64,000 bases of DNA, taken from assembly GCA_029551925.1 (NCBI GenBank), contig JAKPEO010000124.1, positions 86,898-150,897 on the forward strand, in the 5' to 3' direction. Of the stretch, positions 11,853-21,598 are shown piece by piece (position 1 is the first letter of the stretch; the number at the start of each line of letters is the position of its first letter). The position numbers and the translations under genes are program-made. The notes beneath the pieces were generated by a model that saw only the letters and a list, made by a program, of their open reading frames with translations, was not told the DNA's origin and ran no database searches. The DNA is from a bacterium. GTDB taxonomy: Bacteria > JAGOBX01.

Positions 11853-14369
11853 TTATTTTGTTTTTTTCAAAACATCAACTAATGATTTTGTGTTCTTTTT
11901 GAGAGCTTCTCCTTTTGATTTCAAATCCTCGCTTTTCTTTAAAATCTGAGCTGAAATATTTTTTAATTTATCTGTTGATGCTACTATACTATTTATCACG
12001 CTCGTTTGTTCTTTTACCGCTTCCGAAATTTCAACTATCGAATTATTAGTCTCTTCAATAGCGGAATTTATCACATTAAAAGACGAAGCGGCTTGTTCCA
12101 CTAATTCTACACCTTTATTGATAAGTGTTCTTCCGCTATTCATAGATTCTACTGATAATGATGTCTGCACTTTTATGGTATCAACTAACAAAGAAATTTC
12201 TTTTACTGATTTATGCGTCTGCTCAGATAATTTATTTACTTCATCTGCAACAATAGCAAAACCGCGTCCGGCCTCGCCAGCACGCGCTGATTCAATAGCG
12301 GCATTCAAAGCAAGCAGTGAAATTTTTCTACTTATACCCGTTATTATTTCTACTATATTGCTTATTTTTTGACTGTTTTCATTTAATGTGTCTAATTTAT
12401 TTGAAGTTGTTTTTATACTTTCTTTTATATTTTCCATTTCTAATGTTACCATATCCATTATCTTTAATCCGTTTTTTACAGCGTTTATCGTGTTATTTGA
12501 AATTTCGCGACTCTTTTCGCAATTATGGTCTATTTCCTGCACTGACGCTGAAAATTCTGTCAGCGCTGTATCTGTATCATGCGTTAATAATGACTGTTCA
12601 TTACTTTGTTTTATAAATTCATTTGATGAATTATTAACTGTCTCTGAAACTTCATCTATTGTCACAGCGACTTTTTTAACTTCGTTTATTATATTTTCTA
12701 AATCAGAAATTAAATTCCTTAAATTATTAGTCATTATTTTGAAATTATTGCCTAATTCGCCTTTTACTGTCTCGGATAATATCGGATGATGCAATTCGCC
12801 GCGCGCTATCGCATCCGCTTGCTCTGACAATTTCTTTAAACTAAAAATCATATCTTTAAACGCATTGCTCAATACTCCAGTTTTTTCTATTTTTAAATTT
12901 TTGTTGCTCAATTCTCCATCCGCTATTAATTTCGCTAAACCGGCAAACTGTCTTAAATTTTTTGTCATTTCGGCAAACGCTTTACTTAATGTCCCGCTAC
13001 CGCTTGTCGAAAGTTCGTTCGCATAAAGTTCGTCGTTCGCTATTAATTGCGCCTGCTTGGTTAAATTTCTTAGATTCACAATAACATCAGAAAACGCCTT
13101 GCCTAATGTGCCCGCACCATCGGTGCTAAGTCGTTCATTATATAAATCATCATTTGCTATAATTTGCGCTTGCTCCGCTAAATTTTTTAAATTAGCAGCC
13201 ATCTTATAAAACGCTTCGCCTAAATCGCCTTCGATTTTTATCTCTAAACTTTTATCTGTTAAATTATCATTTGATATGCATAACGCCTGCTGCATCAAAT
13301 TTCGCTGACTATCTAATATTCTATTAAACGCCGCTGTTAATACGCCTATTTCGTCTTTTGAACGAACCTCTAAATTCTCTATTTTTAAATCTCCTGCTGC
13401 TAATTTCTCGCCGATTTTCGTCATCTTTATTATAGGATTTGTAATCTTTTTACTGAAAATATACGCTAAAAATATTCCCGGTATAGTAAACGAAACAAAA
13501 TAAATCACAGCATTATTTTTGATATTATTTATAACCGCTTCTTTGATTTCTGCGAGATTTTTCTCGATCTTTTGAATTTCAAAAGTTTTTTGTGTATCAG
13601 CACTTTGTTCTAATTGCTTTCTCTCGTTGTCGATTTTTTCTAAAAAATCTACGCGCATCTTCTCTAATTGCTTATTTAATGTTTCAAGAGAATACGCGAT
13701 TATTACCACTCCCCAAAATTGACCGCTTATATTTATTGGCTGGACTAATCTATAAATCTCGATGCCAAATTTATCGTCTTTCATCTTTTCTCCGATTAAT
13801 TTTTTTTCGCTAAATACTTTGTTAATTAATAAATCCTGCACTTTTTTATTCTCTAAATCAGAAGTTTCAAAAAATTCGCCTTCTGTAAATTTTTTCTGCT
13901 TTTTAGAATAATTTCCAGAAATTTTATAAAACATCGCTTGCTTATTGCTGTCTATCAATATTGCATAAACTACACTTGCATCATTTTTGAACAATTCATT
14001 AAATGCAGTCGTAGCAAAACCAAAATCATAATTAGATATAGCATTCGCTAATTGCCCTGACAAATTAGATATTACTACCCGGCCTTTTTGAGTTATTGCC
14101 TCTGTTAAATTTGTCGTGAGCATCTCCATATTTTCAGAAAATTGTTTATTTAATAAGTCGGTCATTTGCTTGATGGCATAATCAAAATTATTTTGTATTA
14201 ACTTTTGACTATTATCTATAAATGATTTGCTTTGGGTATTTAATAATCCAATATTTCCGCGAAAATTTAAACCTATTAATAATGAAATTATTATTAAAAG
14301 CAAGATTAATATAAAGGCAGTAAGTTTAAATGATAATTTATGCCAAAAAAACTGTTTGTTTACATCCAT
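11853..14369 (-). CDS. Methyl-accepting chemotaxis protein with poly-HAMP array
   Basis: 838 residues: TM1 (about 17-35), a periplasmic sensor region with helical and alpha/beta parts (about 36-285), TM2 (about 286-306), a canonical HAMP (307-355), then a tandem array of HAMP-like units and the cytoplasmic signalling domain. The units begin at Q361, Q400, Q439, L478 and Q517, an exact spacing of 39 residues, each with the core QAxxIAxDDLY...GTLGKAF. The signalling tip [17 protein letters not shown] is intact, so it should drive CheA. From the HAMP onward it closely matches the receptor at 39153-41696, while the sensor regions differ. No other che genes are present. No clear Shine-Dalgarno precedes the ATG. 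Confidence 0.92.
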   Translation of the reverse strand: MDVNKQFFWHKLSFKLTAFILILLLIIISLLIGLNFRGNIGLLNTQSKSFIDNSQKLIQNNFDYAIKQMTDLLNKQFSENMEMLTTNLTEAITQKGRVVISNLSGQLANAISNYDFGFATTAFNELFKNDASVVYAILIDSNKQAMFYKISGNYSKKQKKFTEGEFFETSDLENKKVQDLLINKVFSEKKLIGEKMKDDKFGIEIYRLVQPINISGQFWGVVIIAYSLETLNKQLEKMRVDFLEKIDNERKQLEQSADTQKTFEIQKIEKNLAEIKEAVINNIKNNAVIYFVSFTIPGIFLAYIFSKKITNPIIKMTKIGEKLAAGDLKIENLEVRSKDEIGVLTAAFNRILDSQRNLMQQALCISNDNLTDKSLEIKIEGDLGEAFYKMAANLKNLAEQAQIIANDDLYNERLSTDGAGTLGKAFSDVIVNLRNLTKQAQLIANDELYANELSTSGSGTLSKAFAEMTKNLRQFAGLAKLIADGELSNKNLKIEKTGVLSNAFKDMIFSLKKLSEQADAIARGELHHPILSETVKGELGNNFKIMTNNLRNLISDLENIINEVKKVAVTIDEVSETVNNSSNEFIKQSNEQSLLTHDTDTALTEFSASVQEIDHNCEKSREISNNTINAVKNGLKIMDMVTLEMENIKESIKTTSNKLDTLNENSQKISNIVEIITGISRKISLLALNAAIESARAGEAGRGFAIVADEVNKLSEQTHKSVKEISLLVDTIKVQTSLSVESMNSGRTLINKGVELVEQAASSFNVINSAIEETNNSIVEISEAVKEQTSVINSIVASTDKLKNISAQILKKSEDLKSKGEALKKNTKSLVDVLKKTK

Positions 14370-14682
14370 ATTATAATCAGTTTTGCTGTTTTTTTCTATT
14401 TTTTATTTTTTCACAGCGCAAACTTTTAGTTTATAATTATACTAAAAATAATAAAAAAAGCAACTCTTTAATTCTACTAAATTATAAACGGATAATAAAC
14501 ATAAATTGTTTAAAATAGATTGCGTAGAATTTTAATCGCAAATTTTTATTTACCTAACGTATTTTACAATTTTACAATAATGATATAAAATTCGATTTTG
14601 TCAACCGAGACGGCTTGAAATACAATTTGATATAAAATTTGCAATTACAACTTGCTGTCTGTTTAACAATAAATATTAAAAG

Positions 14683-14703
14683 GGGACAGGCGTCACCTCT
14701 TCA
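14683..14703 (+). repeat. 21-bp dispersed repeat, copy A
   Basis: GGGACAGGCGTCACCTCTTC plus one A is identical to 22776-22796. It is much more GC-rich than its surroundings. In both places a hairpin begins 14-18 bases downstream. The reverse complement (GGTGACGCCTGTCCC) resembles the motif that borders REP-type or RAYT-linked elements in many bacteria; that comparison is from memory and untested. Confidence 0.7.
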
Positions 14704-14721
14704 GCACAAAATACCAAAAAA

Positions 14722-14753
14722 CTATTTTAGAATTTTAGAAATTTCTAAAATAG
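14722..14753 (-). terminator. Hairpin, probable terminator of the PorV-like gene
   Basis: CTATTTTAGAA (14722-14732) pairs with TTCTAAAATAG (14743-14753). A competing perfect 18-bp palindrome (TTTTAGAAATTTCTAAAA) lies inside at 14733-14750. On the minus strand it is followed by a T run (A run at 14716-14721). It lies 48 bases beyond the stop of the PorV-like gene. The stem is almost wholly AT, so its strength is uncertain. Confidence 0.5.
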
Positions 14754-14801
14754 ATATTCGCTAACTATAATAGAAGACGCCTCTATAAAAAAAAAGTTAG
14801 A

Positions 14802-15713
14802 TTAGTATTTCAATGTCAAACTAATTCTATGCGCATCACCGAGCGAACTATACCCAGTAAATGCATAATCAAACGAAAGATTATTAATTTTAAAACCAAT
14901 ACCGCAACTAATACCATTGCCAATATCAATTGCAGAATCATACCCAAATCTAATAAACATCGCGTTAACATAATTTAATTCTGCTCCGAGATTAACAGAT
15001 AAATCTTCTTTATCCGGACACACTAAATCCGCTGCTGGCGTTAATTTTACATCTTTACTCAATTCTAAATCTGTTGATAAGCCAAGTCTATATTCAATAG
15101 GCAGACTTTCTTTTTCACTTTCATATTTTAATTTAGTGCCTAAATTTTTGATAGTAAAACCAAATTTAGCTAATTTTTCGTAATCATAGATTATCCCTAA
15201 ATCTGTTGCAAATGCAGTTGCTTTACTATCATCTATTTTTGATGAAATGTATTTCAGTTTCGCGCCGAAATTAAAATTGTTATTTATTTTTTTACCGTAA
15301 GAAACGCCGACTTCTAAATCGCGCGCATCAAAAGCGCCAACATCAGTATAAGTAACGCCTGTTGCTATCAATGTTTTTCTGAAATCGCCGGCGTCAAACA
15401 TTGCTACATTTAAACCAAATACGCCATATAATGCTTTTATCGGTTGACTATATGCTAAATAATTATAATTCAAATCTTGAAAATAATTATTATGCATAAA
15501 AGTAAATTGTTTGTTTTCTACAAATCCCAAACCAGCAGCATTAGCATAGATACTGTTAATATCATTGGTTTGAGAAGTATATGCGCCAGCAAGTCCAGCA
15601 ATTACAGCGCTGGTCGGCATTCTTAAAAACAATGCGCTTTTTGTGCCATTGCCAGCAAAAACAACTGAACTAATCAAACATAAAATTATAATCAAACTTA
15701 TTATCTTTTTCAT
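14802..15713 (-). CDS. PorV/PorQ-like outer-membrane beta-barrel protein
   Basis: 303 residues. A signal peptide (MKKIISLIIILCLISSVVFA, cut before GNG) is followed by the family opening FLRMPTSAVIAGLAGAY and NSIYANAAGLGF, then alternating strands ending in a C-terminal strand (HRISLTLKY) typical of outer-membrane barrels. The ATG at 15713 is chosen over an upstream GTG because AGGTGA lies just before it. PorV proteins shuttle type IX secretion cargo in Bacteroidota; relatives in other phyla often accompany FlgD-Ig-tailed proteins, as here. The large surface protein gene lies directly upstream (35 bases), so the pair is probably one operon. The transport role is inference. Confidence 0.8.
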   Translation of the reverse strand: MKKIISLIIILCLISSVVFAGNGTKSALFLRMPTSAVIAGLAGAYTSQTNDINSIYANAAGLGFVENKQFTFMHNNYFQDLNYNYLAYSQPIKALYGVFGLNVAMFDAGDFRKTLIATGVTYTDVGAFDARDLEVGVSYGKKINNNFNFGAKLKYISSKIDDSKATAFATDLGIIYDYEKLAKFGFTIKNLGTKLKYESEKESLPIEYRLGLSTDLELSKDVKLTPAADLVCPDKEDLSVNLGAELNYVNAMFIRFGYDSAIDIGNGISCGIGFKINNLSFDYAFTGYSSLGDAHRISLTLKY

Positions 15714-15748
15714 TTTTCTCACCTGCTTGTTATTTTTATAAAATTTTA

Positions 15749-18700
15749 TTATCGAATAATTGCTAATTTCTTAACTTTCTTTCCGAGCGGGCTCTCGATT
15801 ACTACAAGATATACGCCGCTTGCTACTTTCTCGCCTTTCTTATTATACGCATCCCAAATTACCATTCCTTGATTAGTCAACGGCTCGCATTCATCTACTA
15901 ACTGACCTAAAATATCATAAATTTTTATTTTTGCGTTTGCTGGTAATCCAATGATATGAATACCAGTCATATTACCGGCATTTAGCGCGCCAGAAAATTC
16001 AGCGCCTGTTGCAGGATTACCATCATTAGGTTTAAACGGATTTGGAAAGATAACTATATTATCCATTGTCGTCTGCACAGGTGCGCCTGCTGAAAAAACG
16101 CCGTAAATAGAAAAATGCGTTAGTCTTGCAATTATTTTATCAGACTGGCGACTAATTATTTGCGTATCTGCTAATGCTTGCCATTCATTCTGTGTTTCGT
16201 TAAACCAATAAACGCTAACATATTTATTTTGCAATTGCAGCGGCAAATTAAAAGTAATCGTACAACTTACATTATTGTTTATTGATTGGTTATTCTGTAT
16301 AAAATCAAATTTGCGCACGGTTTGCAAACCTGCTGAATAATCAGCGTCAGTGCCGAATTTCTTAACTGTTTGTTTGACCTGTTCGCTGGCTTCTATCTTT
16401 TGTTTTACCGTCGTATCTTCTGCTGTTTTGATAGAAACATTTATCGGCAAACTTGTATCGCTAAATGTTAAATTTAATTCTATTGTCGCGTTATTAGCAG
16501 TAGCAATATTTAAAACTGCGGTATTCGGCGCTTGATTATTGTTTGCCAGCACTGCATTCACTATAACAGCGGTAGTATCTTCTATTATCACAATCGGCGC
16601 AGCAGAATCAATTGTTGTATTGATTATCTTTATTGAAGTATCGTTATTATAATAAACTAGCAAATTAATATAAGTTTCGTTCCCGACAAAATCTGTTGCG
16701 ATGATTTTTAAAGTGTTAGTATTTGCTTGCAAATTTGAAACCGCGCAAGTAAATGTATCCGCCGGCAATCCTAATGTCACATAAAAAGTATCTTGATTAT
16801 TCAATACTATTTTTGCAGTATCATTAGCGGGTGTATGATTTAATTTACCAATAACGCTAATATTATCTGTGTCAATAACTATGCCGCTTGCCGGCGAAAT
16901 AATTTGTAAATTTGGTGCTGTAACATCAATATTAAATGTTATTTTAGCGCTATTTTTTGGCGGTTCGTTATTAACTGAACTTGCTGTAAATATAATAGTT
17001 TTTATACCGTCACTTGTAAATGTAATTTGTTGAGAAAATACTGTTGTGTCAGTATTAGAAAAAACTGTCGTTGTATTACCGCTTTCAGAATTATAAACCT
17101 GTAAAGTATTCAACGCTCCGATATTGCCAAAACTACCAGTAAAAATTACGGTCCGTGAATTTATTGTAGTATCAACAGTATAAGACAACGGATTAACGCT
17201 AAGCGGCGTAATATCTTGTCTTTTTAAAACTATAAATTGATTAATATTATTTACCTGCGTTACTGTCTCGCCAGCTAATAAATAATAAGTTGTATTGCCT
17301 AAAACATCAATTGCTTCTAAACCATAATAAACTAATCCTGAATCCAATGAATTAGCGCTACGCGCCGGAATTGTAAAAGTATCAGTTAAAGTTTTGCTGT
17401 TATTTGCTGTTTTTGAAATTTCTATCAAATTATCTAAAATCGCAGCGCTATCAATATCTACATAATATAAATTTACTTCTCCGATATTACTATAAACATC
17501 TGTCACACTAAACTGTAAATTAATCGCTTGCGTAGTATCAGCCCAAGTAACTGGCGTAAATGTAAAACTCGGGCCTGTCTGGTCTAATATAATTGTATCG
17601 TTGACAGTAGTATAATTTCCAGCAGAATCATATACTTTAATTGAGATTGTTTTTATCCCATCGCCAGCAGTTAATTCTATATTAAATTGATTTCCTGATG
17701 TTATTGCAATCTCGCCTTTATAAGCAGTTAATACATCACTGCTTGCTAATATTTCGATTGTATCTTTTCTATCAGTTGAATCACTGTAGCTAAATGTAAC
17801 TACTTGCTGCGTAAAATTTGTTATATCAGCTGAACCAATTTGTAAACTTATATTCGGCGCAGTGTTATCAAAAAATATCGTAGCACTACCTGCCGGTGAA
17901 GTGTTGCCTTCTATATCTACATATTCGCAATATATTGTTTTTATTCCATTTGTATTAGTCAATGATACTGCATAAGTCATAATGTTAGTATCTGTAATAT
18001 TCACTTGATTTTCTATATCGCCGTAAATTCTGCCAGTTGCTAAACCAATGCCTGTTATTGATAATTTATTTATCACAACTGTGCAGTTATTTGAATTAGT
18101 CAATGGCGCTTGAACTATCGAAATTTCTGGCGCTGAATAATCTATGCGCTGTAATTTTACAAACTGCGAAATTTGTGAAGGCGAAACAGTCGTCTCTCCT
18201 GATATTATATAATATTTTACATTATCTAAAGTATCCGATACCGCTAAATAATAATATACAAATCCAGAATCAGCAATAGTCGCATTACGCGCTGGTATAG
18301 TAAAAGTATCGGAATATTCTATCGATTGCCCGCTCGGCGTTAATGTTATTATTTGCACATTATTAAAATCTGCAGTTGAATCCATTTCTATATAATGTAA
18401 CGCTACGCCTTTAATATACCGCTGGTCTGATACAGTAAACTGCAAATTAATCGCTTGTGTAGTATCAGCCCAAGTAACTGGCGTAAAATTGAAAGTCGGT
18501 CCAGTTTGGTCTAATGTTATTGTCGCAGAGGTTTCAGATATATTGCCTGCTAAATCTTGAAATCGCGCTGTAATAGTTTTTACGCCGTCGCCGGTTGTTA
18601 AGATTATTTGCTGCGGTGAACTGTTAGTTATCTGCGCAGCATTAGTTAAATCGCCAGTTATAATAATCGTGTCTTGTAAATTTACATCAGAAACATTAAA

Positions 18701-19837
18701 TGTTAATTGAAGATAAGTAGTATTTGTCAAAGTATTATTCGCATTTAAAATAAACGAATTAATAACCGGCGCCGTTTTATCTAATGTTATTGCTATTGGA
18801 TTAGAGGTTGAATTACCGAACCAATCTTTTACTTGTAATAATAAATTTTTAGCGCCATCGCCAATAGATAAATTACATTGCGCGCTGGAAGCACTATATG
18901 TTTTCCACTCATCAGCATCGGTTACATCGCCAGTAATTTTATAATATAATGTATCCATTAAATAATTATTTCCAGAATTAGTAGCATTAAATGTTATTGT
19001 TATAGTTGTATCATTAGCGTATTGCGAATAATTTAAATTGCTTATGATCGGAGTTTCTACTTTAGAAAAATTATATTGCGGATTCGTTGTTACATTTTTA
19101 TTTGCTTCTTCTATGACATAATTCCCTAAACTATAATTCGGCTCGCCAGCGTCATACTGATTATTATCATTCAAATCAATAAAAGTTTTGAGACTATAAT
19201 TTGTGTAAAATAAATTATTAAATGAATAATTGAAATTATTACTAACATTTAATGCATTTAAATTTAAAGTAAACATTTGCGAATCTGTCGTTATTTCAGC
19301 GTTATTAGCCCAAGTAGTCAAATATAAATATATTTTTTTATTATTCAACGATTCTGCGTTAGTAGAATTTGTATTAAATGTAAATTGTCCGCTTATCGAA
19401 CCATCGCCTGGTAAAGGAAAATATACTATATTTGCATATGCACGATTATCATTATTATCACTAACGCTTAAATACAAATTATGTGGCGCACGATTAGTAT
19501 AATTTATGTTGGCATTATAACTCGTTAAATCTTGACTTGCATTTTCTTTATCTATTGATTGATTATAATGAAATGATGGACTGCCGTTGGCATAAATAGA
19601 TATATTAACAAAATCAATTAATGCATTTTGCGAAGGATCGCTTAATGTCCAAACAAATTGTCCAGTAGAATCATTTACAGAATATGCAATCGGCTTTGTA
19701 ATTATCAACGGCGTTGAAATGCCTTTGATAAATTTTGCGGTTGCTCTATAAATTGTATCATCATTATATTTTTTCACATTAAAATTATAACTCGTGCCGC
19801 TTACAGGAAAATCTGAAATAACAATATTAAGTATCAA
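15749..19837 (-). CDS. Giant modular surface protein, main (C-terminal) part, FlgD-Ig tail
   Basis: 1362 codons in this frame. About eight beta-sandwich modules of the bacterial Ig-like type can be followed, many opening with DKTAP/DQTGP and containing GDGIKTI(S/T). Two long modules (start TPVTWADTTQAINLQF, containing TFTIPAR and the YYLISGET/YYLLAGET motif) are near copies about 306 residues apart. The C-terminal 100 residues begin IFPNPFKP and end in a FlgD-Ig fold (KIYDILGQLV ... WDAYNKKGEKVASGVYLVVIE), like type IX sorting domains. This frame has no signal peptide and no good start: only a TTG at 19837 without its own ribosome site. It overlaps the upstream ORF by 11 bases. It is therefore read as the continuation of the ORF at 19827-20465, separated by one extra base in a T4 tract. 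Confidence 0.8.
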   Translation of the reverse strand: MILNIVISDFPVSGTSYNFNVKKYNDDTIYRATAKFIKGISTPLIITKPIAYSVNDSTGQFVWTLSDPSQNALIDFVNISIYANGSPSFHYNQSIDKENASQDLTSYNANINYTNRAPHNLYLSVSDNNDNRAYANIVYFPLPGDGSISGQFTFNTNSTNAESLNNKKIYLYLTTWANNAEITTDSQMFTLNLNALNVSNNFNYSFNNLFYTNYSLKTFIDLNDNNQYDAGEPNYSLGNYVIEEANKNVTTNPQYNFSKVETPIISNLNYSQYANDTTITITFNATNSGNNYLMDTLYYKITGDVTDADEWKTYSASSAQCNLSIGDGAKNLLLQVKDWFGNSTSNPIAITLDKTAPVINSFILNANNTLTNTTYLQLTFNVSDVNLQDTIIITGDLTNAAQITNSSPQQIILTTGDGVKTITARFQDLAGNISETSATITLDQTGPTFNFTPVTWADTTQAINLQFTVSDQRYIKGVALHYIEMDSTADFNNVQIITLTPSGQSIEYSDTFTIPARNATIADSGFVYYYLAVSDTLDNVKYYIISGETTVSPSQISQFVKLQRIDYSAPEISIVQAPLTNSNNCTVVINKLSITGIGLATGRIYGDIENQVNITDTNIMTYAVSLTNTNGIKTIYCEYVDIEGNTSPAGSATIFFDNTAPNISLQIGSADITNFTQQVVTFSYSDSTDRKDTIEILASSDVLTAYKGEIAITSGNQFNIELTAGDGIKTISIKVYDSAGNYTTVNDTIILDQTGPSFTFTPVTWADTTQAINLQFSVTDVYSNIGEVNLYYVDIDSAAILDNLIEISKTANNSKTLTDTFTIPARSANSLDSGLVYYGLEAIDVLGNTTYYLLAGETVTQVNNINQFIVLKRQDITPLSVNPLSYTVDTTINSRTVIFTGSFGNIGALNTLQVYNSESGNTTTVFSNTDTTVFSQQITFTSDGIKTIIFTASSVNNEPPKNSAKITFNIDVTAPNLQIISPASGIVIDTDNISVIGKLNHTPANDTAKIVLNNQDTFYVTLGLPADTFTCAVSNLQANTNTLKIIATDFVGNETYINLLVYYNNDTSIKIINTTIDSAAPIVIIEDTTAVIVNAVLANNNQAPNTAVLNIATANNATIELNLTFSDTSLPINVSIKTAEDTTVKQKIEASEQVKQTVKKFGTDADYSAGLQTVRKFDFIQNNQSINNNVSCTITFNLPLQLQNKYVSVYWFNETQNEWQALADTQIISRQSDKIIARLTHFSIYGVFSAGAPVQTTMDNIVIFPNPFKPNDGNPATGAEFSGALNAGNMTGIHIIGLPANAKIKIYDILGQLVDECEPLTNQGMVIWDAYNKKGEKVASGVYLVVIESPLGKKVKKLAIIR

Positions 19838-20465
19838 AAGAAGGATAATCTCCGTCCATTCTACCGATTAATGGAAGCCAATTTGAATTATAATTTACTT
19901 GCGCATATTCAATAACATTTGAATCACAATCAACGCCATTAATAATTATTTTACGTTCATCATTAAAATCAAGTTTGAAATATACCCGCAATGAATTATC
20001 CGGTCTTAATTCTGTAAATACCATAGCGCCAAACTGATTTTGATTGCCATACAAATACCAGGCATTATTTATTTTCTTCAAAATAAATGTTTCAGTCTCT
20101 ATCATCGTATCTGAACCGTCGCCTAAATGCAATTGAAATGTCGCTTCTACTATTGTTTCGCTTACTGACGCTACTGACAAAACAGGCAATAACATTTGCA
20201 TACCTTGTTGGATCGCTGGGATAATTTCATCGTTTAACTCATTAATAAGCAACTTGCTATCTTCACCATCATCTAAATAATCAGGAGCTAATAAAGTATA
20301 TAAACTTTGAGTATCGAGATTATTGCAAAATTGCGCAAATGAATCAAACATCGCTTGTATCTCTGCTTGTAATTGTTGATTAGCATACAGGTTCGCTCTA
20401 AAACCAAAAAACAAACTAATAAAAATAAATAACCCTATAATAATCTTTAATTTTCTCATAACCAC
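19827..20465 (-). CDS. N-terminal part of the giant surface protein (signal peptide plus NTF2-like region)
   Basis: 212 codons. A signal peptide (KLKIIIGLFIFISLFF, cut near LYA/NQQ) precedes a region of about 110 residues that looks like an NTF2-like alpha+beta fold (AMFDSFAQFCNNLDTQSLYTLLAPDYLDD ... FILKKINNAWYLYGNQ is the usual helix-strand layout). It stops in mid-domain at GDYPSFDT. Removing one T from the T4 tract at 19836-19839 joins it in frame to the next ORF (…GDYPSLILNIVISDF…), giving about 1574 residues. AGGAGGAG precedes both the GTG at 20465 and the ATG at 20459; either may be used. It could be a true mutation, a sequencing error or programmed shifting. Confidence 0.75.
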   Translation of the reverse strand: MVMRKLKIIIGLFIFISLFFGFRANLYANQQLQAEIQAMFDSFAQFCNNLDTQSLYTLLAPDYLDDGEDSKLLINELNDEIIPAIQQGMQMLLPVLSVASVSETIVEATFQLHLGDGSDTMIETETFILKKINNAWYLYGNQNQFGAMVFTELRPDNSLRVYFKLDFNDERKIIINGVDCDSNVIEYAQVNYNSNWLPLIGRMDGDYPSFDT

Positions 20466-20516
20466 TATCTCCTCCTAACTTTTTTTATTTGCATTTTTCA
20501 TTTTTTATTCGGAAAT

Positions 20517-20544
20517 ATTATATATGAAAATTTAAAAAAAACAA
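20517..20544 (-). promoter_or_regulatory. Possible promoter of the surface protein/PorV operon
   Basis: On the minus strand TTGTTT (20539-20544) and TATAAT (20517-20522) are separated by 16 bases, about 50 bases before the ribosome-binding site at 20469-20476. The -10 is perfect and the -35 matches only partly, in a very AT-rich background. Confidence 0.4.
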
Positions 20545-20630
20545 TTTTTTTTTGTTCCAGTTTTTTATAATACATTAATTTTATAAAAAAATTCTATTTC
20601 ATCATATATCAAAAAATTTCGTATATAATA

Positions 20631-21245
20631 TTATACTTTTAATATTTCAACTTTGCATTTTGCTTTTTGGGAAAATTTCACAGCATCTGATTCTGACCCG
20701 ACAATCGAGCCCCAATGCATTGGTATTGCTATTTTTGGTGTAATTATAGTATTTACTGCTTCTGCCGCTTCATCAGCAGTCATTGTATAAGTTCCGCCGA
20801 CAGCCATCAAAGCATAATCAACATTTGCGGCAATTTTCATTTCTGGAATAATATCAGTATCGCCTGAATGATAGATTTTTATATTATCAAATTCTATTAT
20901 ATAGCCCAGCCAATTATTTTTTTTAGGATGAAATTGTTTGTTTATATTATATGCTGATATCCCAGTAATTTTAACATAATCATCTTTATAAATGTCATTT
21001 GGCTTAAAATAATTTGTAATTTTAAATTTTGTAGTTTTACAATCAGCAGGTGCAAATATTTTGGTATTAGTTTGAACAAGCGGCAAAATATCATCTTCTG
21101 AAAAATGGTCATAATGCGAATGCGTCGATAAAATATAATCCGCTTTATAATTTGCTTTGTTATTATAAGCATCAATAACTATTACTTTATCAGTAGAAGT
21201 TGTAATTTTAAAATATGCATGACCATACCATTTTAATTCTTTCAT
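20631..21245 (-). CDS. Metallo-beta-lactamase fold hydrolase (UlaG/UPF0173-like)
   Basis: 204 residues from the ATG at 21245, preferred over an in-frame GTG at 21254 because GGTGA lies 5 bases upstream. The fold's metal ligands are visible: HSHYDHFS near residue 40, HSGDTD near 130 and the C-terminal PMHWGS. A family opening KWYGHAYFKI is also seen. Relatives are small cytoplasmic metal-dependent hydrolases of unsettled substrate (UlaG acts on ascorbate-6-phosphate lactone). The xdhC genes follow upstream in the same direction, but no functional link is evident. Confidence 0.85.
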   Translation of the reverse strand: MKELKWYGHAYFKITTSTDKVIVIDAYNNKANYKADYILSTHSHYDHFSEDDILPLVQTNTKIFAPADCKTTKFKITNYFKPNDIYKDDYVKITGISAYNINKQFHPKKNNWLGYIIEFDNIKIYHSGDTDIIPEMKIAANVDYALMAVGGTYTMTADEAAEAVNTIITPKIAIPMHWGSIVGSESDAVKFSQKAKCKVEILKV

Positions 21246-21276
21246 AAACTTCACCGTCTTTATTTTAATATAAAAT

Positions 21277-21594
21277 TTATATGCGTTCTAACAGTACAAT
21301 CATCGTGCCGCCACAGACATCGCCGTCAGCCAAACCAACAGGATCAGTTAAATTTACTTCAATTAATTCAGCATAATATTCATTTTTGGTAATTATAAAT
21401 TCTATTGCTTTTTTGATAATCGAACCTTCTACGCAGCCGCCGCCAATTGTGCCGAGCGTAGAGCCGTCAGCAAAAATAGTCATTCTTGCGCCCGCTTGCT
21501 GCGGGGTTGAACCGACATTTTTTATTACAGTAGCTAAACAATATGGTTTAGCGAATTTATTTGTATTTTCAATTAATTCTATTAAATTTTTCAT
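21277..21594 (-). CDS. XdhC/CoxI family, N-terminal-type domain as a separate protein
   Basis: 105 residues matching the XdhC_CoxI domain: ATVIKNVGSTPQQAGARM, then GTIGGGCVEGSI and, near the end, the DGDVCGGTM motif with its conserved cysteine. XdhC proteins bind and sulfurate molybdenum cofactor for xanthine dehydrogenase-type enzymes. In typical XdhC this domain is fused to a Rossmann domain; here the Rossmann part is the separate next gene, 4 bases upstream. No molybdenum hydroxylase lies in the window. Confidence 0.85.
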   Translation of the reverse strand: MKNLIELIENTNKFAKPYCLATVIKNVGSTPQQAGARMTIFADGSTLGTIGGGCVEGSIIKKAIEFIITKNEYYAELIEVNLTDPVGLADGDVCGGTMIVLLERI

Positions 21595-21598
21595 AATA

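Larger units (their letters stand above)
14370..14801. other. 432-base intergenic region with repeat motif and hairpin
   Basis: No credible gene is seen between the chemoreceptor start and the PorV-like gene. The region is very AT-rich apart from a GC-richer island at 14600-14700. It holds one copy of a 21-bp motif shared with 22776-22796 and a hairpin at 14722-14753. A 7-bp inverted repeat flanks the hairpin (AGGCGTC at 14688-14694, GACGCCT at 14776-14782). Confidence 0.6.

Noticed and set aside
19827-19837. Stop-codon readthrough or recoded TGA at the surface protein junction
   Set aside because: The stop is TAA and the downstream part is in another frame, so readthrough or recoding would not join the two parts; a one-base shift does.
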